A DNA stretch of 64,000 bases, taken from DATBSK01 sp964501785. GTDB lineage: Bacteria; Actinomycetota; Acidimicrobiia; IMCC26256; PALSA-555. Shown piece after piece: positions 32,731 to 40,457 of this stretch. A program made the position numbers and the translations under genes. The stretch is taken from positions 310,001-374,000 of the forward strand of contig CAZCUD010000001.1 of assembly GCA_964501785.1 (NCBI GenBank), read 5' to 3'. The first letter of the stretch is position 1, and each line of letters begins with the position of its first letter. The notes beneath the pieces were generated by a model. That model saw only the letters and a list, made by a program, of their open reading frames with translations, did not search any database and had not been told where the DNA came from.

Positions 32731-33615
32731 ATGACGACGAATGAGCCCGGGAGCGATGAGCCGATGAGCCAGGCCGTGATGCACCCGCCCGAGGTCGTGC
32801 GCCATGACGAGCCCCACGACCCACCCGCGTCGGCGGGCGGCGAGGTCGTCTTCAGCATGAAGGACCTGGCCGTCAGCTACAGCGGCAACATGGCGATCCG
32901 CGAGGTCACCTTCGACATCGCGGCGCGCCAGATCACCGCGCTCATCGGACCGTCGGGCTGCGGAAAGAGCACGTTGATCCGGTGCTTCAACCGCATGAAC
33001 GACCTCGTCCCCGGAGCCAAGGTGCACGGCTCGCTCTCGTACCACGGTGCCGACCTGTACGGATCGAAGGTCGACCCGGTCGAGGTGCGTCGTCGCATCG
33101 GCATGGTGTTCCAGAAGCCGAACCCGTTCCCGAAGTCGATCTACGACAACATCGCGTTCGGGCCTCGGCTCCTCGGCAAGAAGCGTGGGCTCGACGACGT
33201 CGTCGAGCGCGCCTTGACGCGCGCCGCGCTGTGGGACGAGGTCAAGGACAAGCTCAAGGAGAGCGCGTTCGCGCTCTCCGGCGGTCAGCAGCAGCGTCTC
33301 TGCATCGCCCGCTGCATAGCGGTCGAGCCCGACGTCATCCTCATGGACGAGCCGTGCTCGGCGCTCGACCCGATCGCCACGGCGAAGATCGAAGACCTGA
33401 TGGAAGAGCTGAAGGGTCAGTACACGATCGTCATCGTGACGCACAACATGCAGCAGGCCGCGCGCGCGTCCGACATGACGGCGTTCATCACGACCGACGT
33501 GGGGGAGGACGGAGCTCGGACCGGCCGCTTGGTGGAGTTCGACGAGACGAACAAGATCTTCACCCAGCCGGCCGATCCCCGAACGGAGGGCTACATCACT
33601 GGCCGCTTCGGCTGA
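32731..33615 (+). CDS. pstB: Phosphate ABC transporter ATP-binding protein PstB
   Basis: A 294-aa ATPase with Walker A GPSGCGKST at 73-81, the Q-loop FQKPNPFPKS, signature LSGGQQQRL and Walker B VILMDEPCSALDP. The first 40 residues are a non-conserved acidic/Pro extension; internal ATGs at codons 12 and 17 are alternative starts. It powers PstCA. Unusually it is not in the pstSCA operon but starts a divergent operon with the two-component system. Confidence 0.95.
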   Translation: MTTNEPGSDEPMSQAVMHPPEVVRHDEPHDPPASAGGEVVFSMKDLAVSYSGNMAIREVTFDIAARQITALIGPSGCGKSTLIRCFNRMNDLVPGAKVHGSLSYHGADLYGSKVDPVEVRRRIGMVFQKPNPFPKSIYDNIAFGPRLLGKKRGLDDVVERALTRAALWDEVKDKLKESAFALSGGQQQRLCIARCIAVEPDVILMDEPCSALDPIATAKIEDLMEELKGQYTIVIVTHNMQQAARASDMTAFITTDVGEDGARTGRLVEFDETNKIFTQPADPRTEGYITGRFG

Positions 33616-33653
33616 TCCGCGCGCGACCGTGCGCGTGGGGACACACTGAGACC

Positions 33654-34769
33654 ATGCGCCGACGGTTGCGCGACGCTCAAGAGCGAGCTGTTCGAGCCGA
33701 GGCGGAGGCACGAGCGCGGGTCGCGCAGCTCGAACAGCGCGTGTCGCGTCTCGATGCGGCGCTCGACGCGATCGGTGACGCGGTCGTGGTCTTCGACGCG
33801 GAGGGCTCGGAGGTCGTCCGCAACGAAGCCGCGTCGCGCTTCCGAGCTGCCCGTCACTCGAACGCTGCCGTCGCCGAGCTGATCGACCGCCTCGTCGCGC
33901 GCGCTCTGGCCGGGGAGACCTGCCAGCAGGAGCTGCCGCTGTTCGGGCCGCCTCGCGAGGTGCTCGTCGTGCGCGCCCGGCCGCTCGAGCTCGAGGGTGT
34001 GAGCGGCGGCGCGGTGGTGGTCGTGCGAGACGTCACCGAGCAGCGCCGCACCGACGACGTGCGGCGCGACTTCGTGGCCAACGTCAGCCACGAGCTCAAG
34101 ACGCCGATCGGCGCGCTGGCGCTGCTCGCCGAGACCATCGCCCAGAGCGACGAGCCCGAGACGGTGCGCGCCCTCACCGACCAGATCCTGCGGGAGACCG
34201 ACCGACTGGCTCGGATCGTCGACGACCTGCTCGACCTGAGCATCATCGAGGCCCAGGAGTCGCCGACGCGGGAGCAGGTGCCGCTGCACGTGCTGCTCGA
34301 CGAGGCCGTCGAGCGAGTGCGGGCGCTGGCGCTCGCGCGCGGGATGCCGCTGCGCTACGAGGAGCCGCGCCACGACCTGTCGATCGAGTGCGATCCGACC
34401 AAGCTCCTCGGTGCCGTCACGAACCTGCTCGACAACGCGATCAAGTACTCGGAGGAGGGTGGCACGGTGGAGCTGTTCACCGAACAGCTCCAGGGACGCG
34501 TCGTGATCGTGGTGCGCGACCACGGCATCGGCATCCCGAGTCGCGACCTCGAGCGGATCTTCGAGCGCTTCTACCGGGTCGACAAGGCGCGCAGCCGGGT
34601 GACAGGCGGGACCGGGCTGGGCCTCTCCATCGTGCGGCACGTCGCGCAGGCACACGGCGGTGACGTGTCGGTGGAGTCCGCCGAGGGGCAGGGATCGACG
34701 TTCCGGCTCGCGCTGCCGCTGGCCGGGAGCGTCGGGACACCCTCACCCGTCGGAGCGGAGGCTTCCTGA
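33654..34769 (+). CDS. Sensor histidine kinase, SenX3/PhoR-like, without membrane helices
   Basis: A 371-aa kinase: N-terminal coiled coil (about 1-37), a PAS-like domain (about 38-128), HisKA with phospho-acceptor H146 in VSHELKTPIG, and HATPase_c with N box NLLDNAIKYSEEG, G1 DHGIGIP and G2 GGTGLGLSI. SenX3 and PhoR normally have TM segments; none is visible here, so it must sense through PhoU/Pst contact or internally. The stop overlaps the regulator start by one base. ATG 33654 is 38 nt after pstB. Confidence 0.9.
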   Translation: MRRRLRDAQERAVRAEAEARARVAQLEQRVSRLDAALDAIGDAVVVFDAEGSEVVRNEAASRFRAARHSNAAVAELIDRLVARALAGETCQQELPLFGPPREVLVVRARPLELEGVSGGAVVVVRDVTEQRRTDDVRRDFVANVSHELKTPIGALALLAETIAQSDEPETVRALTDQILRETDRLARIVDDLLDLSIIEAQESPTREQVPLHVLLDEAVERVRALALARGMPLRYEEPRHDLSIECDPTKLLGAVTNLLDNAIKYSEEGGTVELFTEQLQGRVVIVVRDHGIGIPSRDLERIFERFYRVDKARSRVTGGTGLGLSIVRHVAQAHGGDVSVESAEGQGSTFRLALPLAGSVGTPSPVGAEAS

Positions 34770-35467
34770 TGGCCGACCCACCCACGATCCTCGTCGTCGA
34801 CGACGAGCAGTCGTACCGCGACGCGCTGACCGTCGCGCTGCAGCGGGAGGGCTTCCTCGTGGACACCGCGGCCGACGGTGCGGAGGCGATCGCCCGATTC
34901 GACGCGTCCCGCCCGTCGCTGGTGCTGCTCGACGTGATGCTGCCCCAGATGTCGGGGGTCGACGTCTGCCGCGAGCTGCGGACGCGCTCGCAGGTCCCGA
35001 TCATCATGGTGACCGCGAAGAACGCCGAGATCGATGCCGTCGTCGGGCTCGAGGTCGGCGCCGACGACTACGTCACCAAGCCGTTTCGCCTGCGTGAGCT
35101 GGTCGCACGCGTGCGTGCCGCGCTGCGACGGTCACCGACCAACGGCAGCGACACCCCGGCGGTCGAGGTGATCGAGGTGGGCGACGTGCACCTCGACGCG
35201 GCGCGCCACGAGGTGTCGGTGCGCGGCGACCTCGTCGCCCTCCCGCTGAAGGAGTTCGAGCTCCTCGAGCTCCTTCTGCTCAACGCCGGGCGAGTGCTGA
35301 CCCGCGACGTCCTGATCGACCGGGTCTGGGGCCCCAACTACTACGGCGACACCAAGACCCTCGACGTCCACGTCAAGCGCCTCAGAGCCAAGATCGAACC
35401 CGACCCCGCGAACCCCACAAGACTCGTCACCGTCCGCGGCGTGGGCTACCGCTACGAGAAGCCGTAG
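34769..35467 (+). CDS. regX3: Response regulator, RegX3/PhoB-like
   Basis: A 232-aa OmpR-family regulator. The receiver has acidic pocket D11/D12, phospho-acceptor D55 (LVLLDVMLP) and the KPF switch Lys. The C-terminal winged helix ends VWGPNYYGDTKTLDVHVKRLRAKIE, close to RegX3/PhoP. It should bind the PHO boxes at 31691 and 32592. The regX3 label follows from sequence and from the SenX3-type partner and is a fair but not certain assignment. Confidence 0.9.
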   Translation: MADPPTILVVDDEQSYRDALTVALQREGFLVDTAADGAEAIARFDASRPSLVLLDVMLPQMSGVDVCRELRTRSQVPIIMVTAKNAEIDAVVGLEVGADDYVTKPFRLRELVARVRAALRRSPTNGSDTPAVEVIEVGDVHLDAARHEVSVRGDLVALPLKEFELLELLLLNAGRVLTRDVLIDRVWGPNYYGDTKTLDVHVKRLRAKIEPDPANPTRLVTVRGVGYRYEKP

Positions 35468-35625
35468 CTACCTGAACGCGCGCCGGACAGCCCGCCGCCC
35501 GCCGACGACGTGAAGTCACCGCGAGTCGTGACCATCCACCGACCCAGCCGCCTCGTGAGTCGCCAGCTCGATCGAGCCGCGCTCGACACGAAGGTGACCG
35601 GCGCGGCGACCAAGGACCCGGCGTC

Positions 35626-35766
35626 CGTCGATCTCGGGACCCCCCGAAGGGCGGGATCAAGCCGAAGGCGGCCGAGACTCGGGTCGAAGACCCGACCGAA
35701 CGAAGTGAGGGAGCAGAGGCTCGGCCGCCGGGAGGCGCCGCCCGTAGTGGGGTCCCGATGTCGGCG
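35626..35766. repeat. Nested palindromic element, copy B (141 nt)
   Basis: Same design as 26499-26640. Outer arms CGTCGATCTCGGGACCCC (35626-35643) and GGGGTCCCGATGTCGGCG (35749-35766) pair over most of 18 nt. The inner GGCGGCCGAG/CTCGGCCGCC and GGGTCGAAGACCC stems are kept. The outer arm sequence differs from copy A while pairing is retained. The whole gap 35468-35777 (310 nt) holds no convincing gene; the rest looks featureless. Confidence 0.8.
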
Positions 35767-35777
35767 GGCGCACCAAC

Positions 35778-36569
35778 TCAAGCAACGCCGCGTCGCAAGA
35801 CACGCGTATCGAGCGCGCGCCCGATGCAGGTGGCCGCGTGCTTCGCCCCTCCGGGGACCGTCGCCATGCCGTCGAGGAGGGTGACGGAGGCGTAGCCCGA
35901 CTTCACGAGCGCGAAGTCGGTGTCGGGGGCGGGGTCGCCGGCGTGGCCGATGTACTCGAGCGCGAGCTCGCCGGCACTGGCCGTCGCCTCCCAGCGCTCG
36001 TTGAACGGGCACAGGTGCGCGTCGCGAACGCCCTTCACCTGCGCGAGCCCGACGTTGGGCACGTTCACGTTGGCCACCATCGGGGCACCGGACTGGCCGG
36101 CGACCCACTCGACGGCGTCGGCCGCGATCGTCGCCGCGGTCTCCCAGTGCTGCTCCTCGCCCCAGGCGATGCTGACGGCGACGCCCGAGACCCCGAGCGC
36201 AGCGGCGGTGAGCGCGGCCCCGACGGTGCCGGAGTGCAGCACCAGGTGTCCGTAGTTGAGGCCGGGGTTGACTCCCGACGCGACGACGTCGGGCCCGTCG
36301 CCGAACGCACCGACGCAGCCCGCGTAGACGGCGGCTGCCGGCGGGACGTCGAGCGCGTTGACCGTCACGCCCGGGAGGTCGGGCCACTCGACCGGTGTCC
36401 ACGCGATCGGGCCGGTGCGGTGGAGGCGCCCGATCGCGGCACCGCTGCCGCTTCGCTCACCGCTCGGTGCCACGACCATCACGTCGTGACCGGCGCGCAC
36501 CATCGCGCTCGCGAGTGCGTGCAAGCCCGGTGCCTCGACGCCGTCGTCGTTGGTCACGAGCACTCGCAT
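35778..36569 (-). CDS. surE: 5'/3'-nucleotidase SurE
   Basis: A 263-aa phosphatase with the N-terminal metal-binding VTNDDG motif (D8, D9), the SGSG phosphate loop after VVAPSGER and the downstream metal-site Asn in SGVNPGLNYG. SurE dephosphorylates nucleoside monophosphates and can act on short polyphosphate, so its place by the Pho genes is apt. The ATG at 36569 follows GGCGGGAG, with TACCGT on the minus strand (36583-36578) just upstream. Confidence 0.92.
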   Translation of the reverse strand: MRVLVTNDDGVEAPGLHALASAMVRAGHDVMVVAPSGERSGSGAAIGRLHRTGPIAWTPVEWPDLPGVTVNALDVPPAAAVYAGCVGAFGDGPDVVASGVNPGLNYGHLVLHSGTVGAALTAAALGVSGVAVSIAWGEEQHWETAATIAADAVEWVAGQSGAPMVANVNVPNVGLAQVKGVRDAHLCPFNERWEATASAGELALEYIGHAGDPAPDTDFALVKSGYASVTLLDGMATVPGGAKHAATCIGRALDTRVLRRGVA

Positions 36570-36694
36570 CTCCCGCCACGGTATCGCGCCGGGCGCGGCG
36601 CCCCGGATCACGAACGTTGAGACGTGGTGAACAACGTGCGAAGCCTGATGAGACGGTGCTTCCGCGCGTCGAGCGCGCGAGTCACACTGCTGGC

Positions 36695-37420
36695 GTGCGC
36701 GACAGGACTCGACTCGCGGTGCTCGACACCGGCGGCACGACGATCAGCGACGACGACGTCGTGCTCACGGCGTTCGTCGAGGCGCTGGCCGCGTACGGTG
36801 CCGGGCCCGACACGCGCGGCTTCTCCGATCGACTCGTCTACATCCGTCGTACCCAGGGCCGATCGCGCCTCGACGTGTTCCGCGCCTTGATCGAGGACGA
36901 GAAGCGCGCGCAGCTGGCGAACCACGTGTTCGAGGTCGCGGTCGAGTCGGCGGTCGCGCAGGGCGGCATCGAGCCGATTCCCGGAGCGCGTGAGGCGATC
37001 GAGGCGCTGCGTGACCGAGGGGTCGCGGTGTACCTGGCGACCGGCTACTCGCAGCGGACGCTCGACCAGATCATCGAAGCACTCGGCTGGCGCGACGTGA
37101 TCGACGGCGCGCTGGCCCCAGGCATGCCGGCGCCATCCGGCGTCGGCTCGGTGCTGCGGGGTCGGCCCCACCCCGACCTGATCCTGGCTGCGCTGCTGCG
37201 CAGCGGCATCGACACGGTGCGCGAGGTGGCGGTGGTCGGCGACGCGGTCAGCGATCTGGTGGCCGGGACCCGCGCCGGCGCCAGCGTCGTCGCGGGAGTC
37301 CTCACCGGGGTGCACTCCCGGGACGAGCTCGCCCGGGCTCCCCACACCCATCTCCTCGACGGCGTCTGGGACGTCCCCGGCATCCTCTTCCCCGAGTCAG
37401 CCCCCCTCACCGCAGCCTGA
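36695..37420 (+). CDS. HAD-superfamily hydrolase, phosphonatase-like
   Basis: A 241-aa HAD protein. The nucleophile D11 is in LDTGGTTISDDD: as in phosphonoacetaldehyde hydrolase (PhnX, DxAGT), the second Asp of the usual DxDGT motif is missing, here Gly. A cap domain (about 20-100), the GRPHPDLI segment with a loop that in PhnX relatives follows the cap, and motif IV VGDAVSDLVAG complete the fold. The substrate is unproven. The GTG at 36695 is chosen for fit to the family start. Convergent with the PhnZ-like HD gene. Confidence 0.78.
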   Translation: MRDRTRLAVLDTGGTTISDDDVVLTAFVEALAAYGAGPDTRGFSDRLVYIRRTQGRSRLDVFRALIEDEKRAQLANHVFEVAVESAVAQGGIEPIPGAREAIEALRDRGVAVYLATGYSQRTLDQIIEALGWRDVIDGALAPGMPAPSGVGSVLRGRPHPDLILAALLRSGIDTVREVAVVGDAVSDLVAGTRAGASVVAGVLTGVHSRDELARAPHTHLLDGVWDVPGILFPESAPLTAA

Positions 37421-37436
37421 TCGCCTGAACCCCGGT

Positions 37437-37480
37437 GATGCGCATCTGAGACCCCGTATAGGGGGTCTCAGATGCGCATC
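37437..37480. terminator. GATGCGCATC palindrome, copy 2 (bidirectional terminator)
   Basis: Perfect 19-nt arms (GATGCGCATCTGAGACCCC and complement) around GTATAG, between two convergent genes. The right foot overlaps the reverse-strand stop at 37479. Same family as 18641 and 45430. Confidence 0.78.
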
Positions 37481-38000
37481 AAGAGAACAGGGTGGCGCGC
37501 CAGTGGGTGAGGGGCGGGACGTCCTTGCCCGGGACCTTGGCGTCGTCGTCGGCGCGGCGCAGCGCGACGCAAGCCTCGAAGTCCGGACGGCGCTCGAACT
37601 CGCGCACCTCGGTCGGATCCATCGGACCGCCCTGCACCTCGAGCGTCGCGATGCTCTGCGGGCTGAGCACCCGGAGGTAGTCGGCGTCGACGGTGACGAG
37701 GTAGCGCTTCGCCTGGTCGTGCTGCGCGACGAGCGCGGCGACGCGTTCCCCGAGCAGCGCCCGCACGGTGTCGGCTCCGGTGCGCGCGTGGGTCAGCGGC
37801 CGGCCCGGCTCGAGCGTCGTCCCGAGATCGTGGACGAGCCCGGCGATCTGGAGCTCGCGATCGTCGGGTGCGTCGATCGCGAGCCGTGCCACCGTCTGGA
37901 GGTGGTGGGCCAGCATCGACACGCCTTCACCGTCGTCGGTCGCGTCGGGACGCGCCAACAGGTCGAAGAGCGCGTCGACGTCGGGGACGATCGAGCTCAC
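37479..38000 (-). CDS. HD-domain protein of the PhnZ phosphonate-oxygenase family
   Basis: A 173-aa HD protein. Candidate di-iron ligands are H33, H57-D58, H71, H94 and D151/D152. GEGVSML (E25) corresponds to the substrate-gating Glu region of PhnZ. HDQAKRYL, LSPQSIATLEVQGGPM and LRRADDDAKVPG are strongly PhnZ-like. PhnZ cleaves 2-amino-1-hydroxyethylphosphonate oxidatively to phosphate and glycine. No PhnY partner is visible. It is the last gene of the ppk operon, 10 nt after the RHG phosphatase. GTG start at 38000. Confidence 0.78.
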   Translation of the reverse strand: MSSIVPDVDALFDLLARPDATDDGEGVSMLAHHLQTVARLAIDAPDDRELQIAGLVHDLGTTLEPGRPLTHARTGADTVRALLGERVAALVAQHDQAKRYLVTVDADYLRVLSPQSIATLEVQGGPMDPTEVREFERRPDFEACVALRRADDDAKVPGKDVPPLTHWRATLFS

Positions 38001-38010
38001 GCAGGGGCCG

Positions 38011-38469
38011 TCACGCCGGAGGCGGGACGTAGCGGGCGGCGATGATCGCACCGGCCTCGGTGTCGAACACCCAGGTCGACCCCTTCTCCATGCGATCGTC
38101 CTCGAGTCGCACGCCCTGACGGAGACAGTGGTCAAGCAGCTCGCCGACGACGTCGCCATGGGTGCACAGCACCGCCGAGTCGTCGCCCAGCTTGTCGAGC
38201 AACGCCAACGTGTCGACGAGCGGAGCGCCCTCCTCGAGCGCGTCGGCGAGGTCGACGGGCAGGCGCAGCCGCTCGGCCAGCGGCTCGACCGTCTGGCGGC
38301 ACCGCACGTACGGGCTCGACAGCACCCGGGTCACGCCGGCGCCCTCGAGCGCCTCGACGAGCGCGACCGCCTGCTTGCGGCCGGCCTTGGTCAGTGGACG
38401 CTGGTCGTCGGGGGCGGTCCATGCCGATCGGCTGCCGGCCTTGCCGTGGCGCACGACGTAGACGGTCAT
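38011..38469 (-). CDS. SixA/MutT1-type histidine phosphatase
   Basis: A 152-aa phosphoglycerate-mutase-fold protein with R7-H8-G9 (VVRHGKAG), a second Arg in SSPYVRCRQT and the late catalytic His in CTHGD. It matches the C-terminal phosphatase domain of mycobacterial MutT1. It follows the Nudix gene by three bases, so the two domains that are fused in MutT1 are here separate proteins. Likely substrates are nucleoside diphosphates or phosphohistidine. Confidence 0.87.
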   Translation of the reverse strand: MTVYVVRHGKAGSRSAWTAPDDQRPLTKAGRKQAVALVEALEGAGVTRVLSSPYVRCRQTVEPLAERLRLPVDLADALEEGAPLVDTLALLDKLGDDSAVLCTHGDVVGELLDHCLRQGVRLEDDRMEKGSTWVFDTEAGAIIAARYVPPPA

Positions 38470-38472
38470 GGG

Positions 38473-38943
38473 CTAGTCCCTCTCGAGCCGGTCGAGGAGG
38501 TTCCGGTCGTGTTCGTAGGTGAGGAGTCTTGCCGCCTCGGCCGGCGTGCACCACCGCAGCTCGTCGACCTCCCGGTTGGGGACGAACCCGTCGCCGGTCT
38601 CGCCCTCGGCCAGCGCCATGTGCCAGTACCTGACGACCTTCTGACGTCCCCGGCCGTCGCGGTACTCGGTGCTGCCCGTCTCCTCCCCGAGCACGCAGCG
38701 GAAGCCGGTCTCCTCCTCGACCTCGCGCAGCGCCGTCGAGGCGTCGTCTGCATCGCCGGCGTCGCGCTTGCCCTTCGGGAAGCTCCAGTCGTCGTAGCGG
38801 GGTCGGTGCACGACCGCGATCTCGTCGCGCCGGCGGAGCCGCCGCCGGCCCTCGCGGTGCAGCAGCCCACCTGCGGCGCGGACCTCGGGCTCGGGCGTCT
38901 GCTCGCGTCGGCCCTTGGCCCCGCCGCGCTTCGCCTTGCTCAC
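38473..38943 (-). CDS. Nudix hydrolase, MutT1 N-terminal-type
   Basis: A 156-aa Nudix protein. The Nudix box runs from GKRDAGDADD to LREVEEETGF, with an Asp in place of the first Glu and one extra residue before REV. WSFPKGK precedes it, as in MutT1/Ap4A hydrolases that act on oxidised GTP or dinucleoside polyphosphates. The GTG start overlaps the CHAD gene stop by four bases. With the RHG gene behind and ppk ahead, this is the mycobacterial mutT1-ppk neighbourhood in split form. Confidence 0.87.
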   Translation of the reverse strand: MSKAKRGGAKGRREQTPEPEVRAAGGLLHREGRRRLRRRDEIAVVHRPRYDDWSFPKGKRDAGDADDASTALREVEEETGFRCVLGEETGSTEYRDGRGRQKVVRYWHMALAEGETGDGFVPNREVDELRWCTPAEAARLLTYEHDRNLLDRLERD

Positions 38944-40457
38944 AGCCAGCCCCGGATCCGCTTGCGGTCGACGTCGTCCCACACGTCCCGCCACGACTCA
39001 CGTCCCGCGACGATGGCGGCTCGCTCGCGCGCCGCCAGCAAGCCCGCTGCGAACCCCTGCTCGCCGTTGGGCGCCGACGCGGCGGCCCGGCGGAGCCACT
39101 CGCTCGCGACGACCGCGTCCTGATGGTCGCCGAGCACGTCCTGGAGGGCGACGAGCGCTCGGGCGAAGCTGCGCGCCGGCTTGCCGATCGCGGGCGCGAT
39201 GGCCTCGGCCGCGTAGCGGGCGCGCTTGACCTTGATCCGCACCTCGTGCAGGGCGGTGTCGGTCGGTTCGTCGGGCAGCGCGTGCACGGCGCGTGCGAGC
39301 TGATCCCAGGGCTTGCGCACCAGCGCTCGCAGGACGTCGCGGTCGTCCTCGTCGTCGACCCGCAAGAGCAAGCGGGGGCGCCGTGCCGCGAGCACGAGAT
39401 GGTCGAGCACGGTGTCGTAGCGCTCGCTGCGCAACGCGTCGAGCAGCTGCGCGACGCCCCGAGCCCGTTGCTCGCGGAGGTCGTCGAGCAGGTGATCGGC
39501 GGCGGACCGGTCGACCGGTTCGAGCTCCTCGATGTGCGACGACAGGCGTTCGAGCATCACGTCGGCGTCGCGGACGACGCCCAGCACGTCACCGAGCCAG
39601 CGCAGCTCGTCGCGCAAGCCGTCGGACCAGTGCTCGTCGAGCAACGTGCGGAACGTGCGCAGGTCGGAGCGGAGCCGCCGGGTCGCGACTCGCGCCTGGT
39701 GCACGGCCTCGGGGTCCTCACCCAGCCGCACGCCCGGGTCGTGCTCGATCAGGCGGGCGACCGATGCGGCGATCGCCCGCTGCACCACGAAGTCGAGCGT
39801 CGGTGGTCCGATGGGCTCCGGGACGACCACGTCGGGCGGCGCCGTCGCCGCGGGGCCGAGCGCCCGGACGATCTTGGGGGTCGGGTCCGCGGGCCCGGCG
39901 CCGGCGCCGCGCAGCCGGGCCAGCACGACCGCGCGATGCGCGTCGCTTGCCGAGTCGGGCAGCTCGACCTCGATCTCGCGGAACGATTCGCTGACCGCGT
40001 CGGTGTCGGCGAGGCGGACCTCGACGCGGTCGTCGACGACCTCGCCGACCTCGCGTGCGTCGCCGGCCCGCAGCCGGACGCGATGGCGGCGCGTCCGCAG
40101 GGTCGCGACCGAGTGCACCGGTGCGCCGCGGGTGAGCGCTCGGACGAGGTCGAGCGCCTCGGGGGGTGGGTCGGCGTGGTCGATCGGCCCGACGAAGACG
40201 TGCTCGCCACGGACCAGCGCCTCGCCGTCGGTGCCGACCGGCAGCTTGACCGTCCAGCCGTCGTCGCGCGCTCGCAGGCTCGCGCCCGCGCGCGACAGCC
40301 GGTAGTCGGCGGTGTCGAAGTACGTCGCGTGCAGCTCGAACGACTCGTCGGGCGCCGCGAAGACGTCACCACCGGGATCGGTGAGCGGCGGCAGCACGAA
40401 GTCGGGGGAGACGGCGAGCTTGACCTCCCGCTCGACGGAGCGTGTGCCGGTGCTCAC
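38940..40457 (-). CDS. CYTH-CHAD domain protein
   Basis: A 505-aa protein. The CYTH domain begins with the ExExK signature E9-x-E11-x-K13 and forms a triphosphate tunnel (about 8-210). The CHAD domain (about 230-500) is helical and rich in conserved His/Arg/Lys (VHQARVATRRLRSDLRTFR, LHEVRIKVKRARYAAEAI). CHAD binds inorganic polyphosphate and CYTH may hydrolyse triphosphate ends. The 4-nt overlaps with ppk and the Nudix gene support tight co-expression. GTG 40457. Confidence 0.9.
   Translation of the reverse strand: MSTGTRSVEREVKLAVSPDFVLPPLTDPGGDVFAAPDESFELHATYFDTADYRLSRAGASLRARDDGWTVKLPVGTDGEALVRGEHVFVGPIDHADPPPEALDLVRALTRGAPVHSVATLRTRRHRVRLRAGDAREVGEVVDDRVEVRLADTDAVSESFREIEVELPDSASDAHRAVVLARLRGAGAGPADPTPKIVRALGPAATAPPDVVVPEPIGPPTLDFVVQRAIAASVARLIEHDPGVRLGEDPEAVHQARVATRRLRSDLRTFRTLLDEHWSDGLRDELRWLGDVLGVVRDADVMLERLSSHIEELEPVDRSAADHLLDDLREQRARGVAQLLDALRSERYDTVLDHLVLAARRPRLLLRVDDEDDRDVLRALVRKPWDQLARAVHALPDEPTDTALHEVRIKVKRARYAAEAIAPAIGKPARSFARALVALQDVLGDHQDAVVASEWLRRAAASAPNGEQGFAAGLLAARERAAIVAGRESWRDVWDDVDRKRIRGWL

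Noticed and set aside
35510..35884. Possible 124-codon gene after regX3
   Set aside because: It runs through the palindromic repeat element and into surE on the other strand; there is no ribosome-binding site or recognisable domain.
36624..36890. Alternative ATG frame at the start of the HAD gene
   Set aside because: Out of frame with the HAD motifs; the frame from GTG 36695 carries the complete hydrolase.
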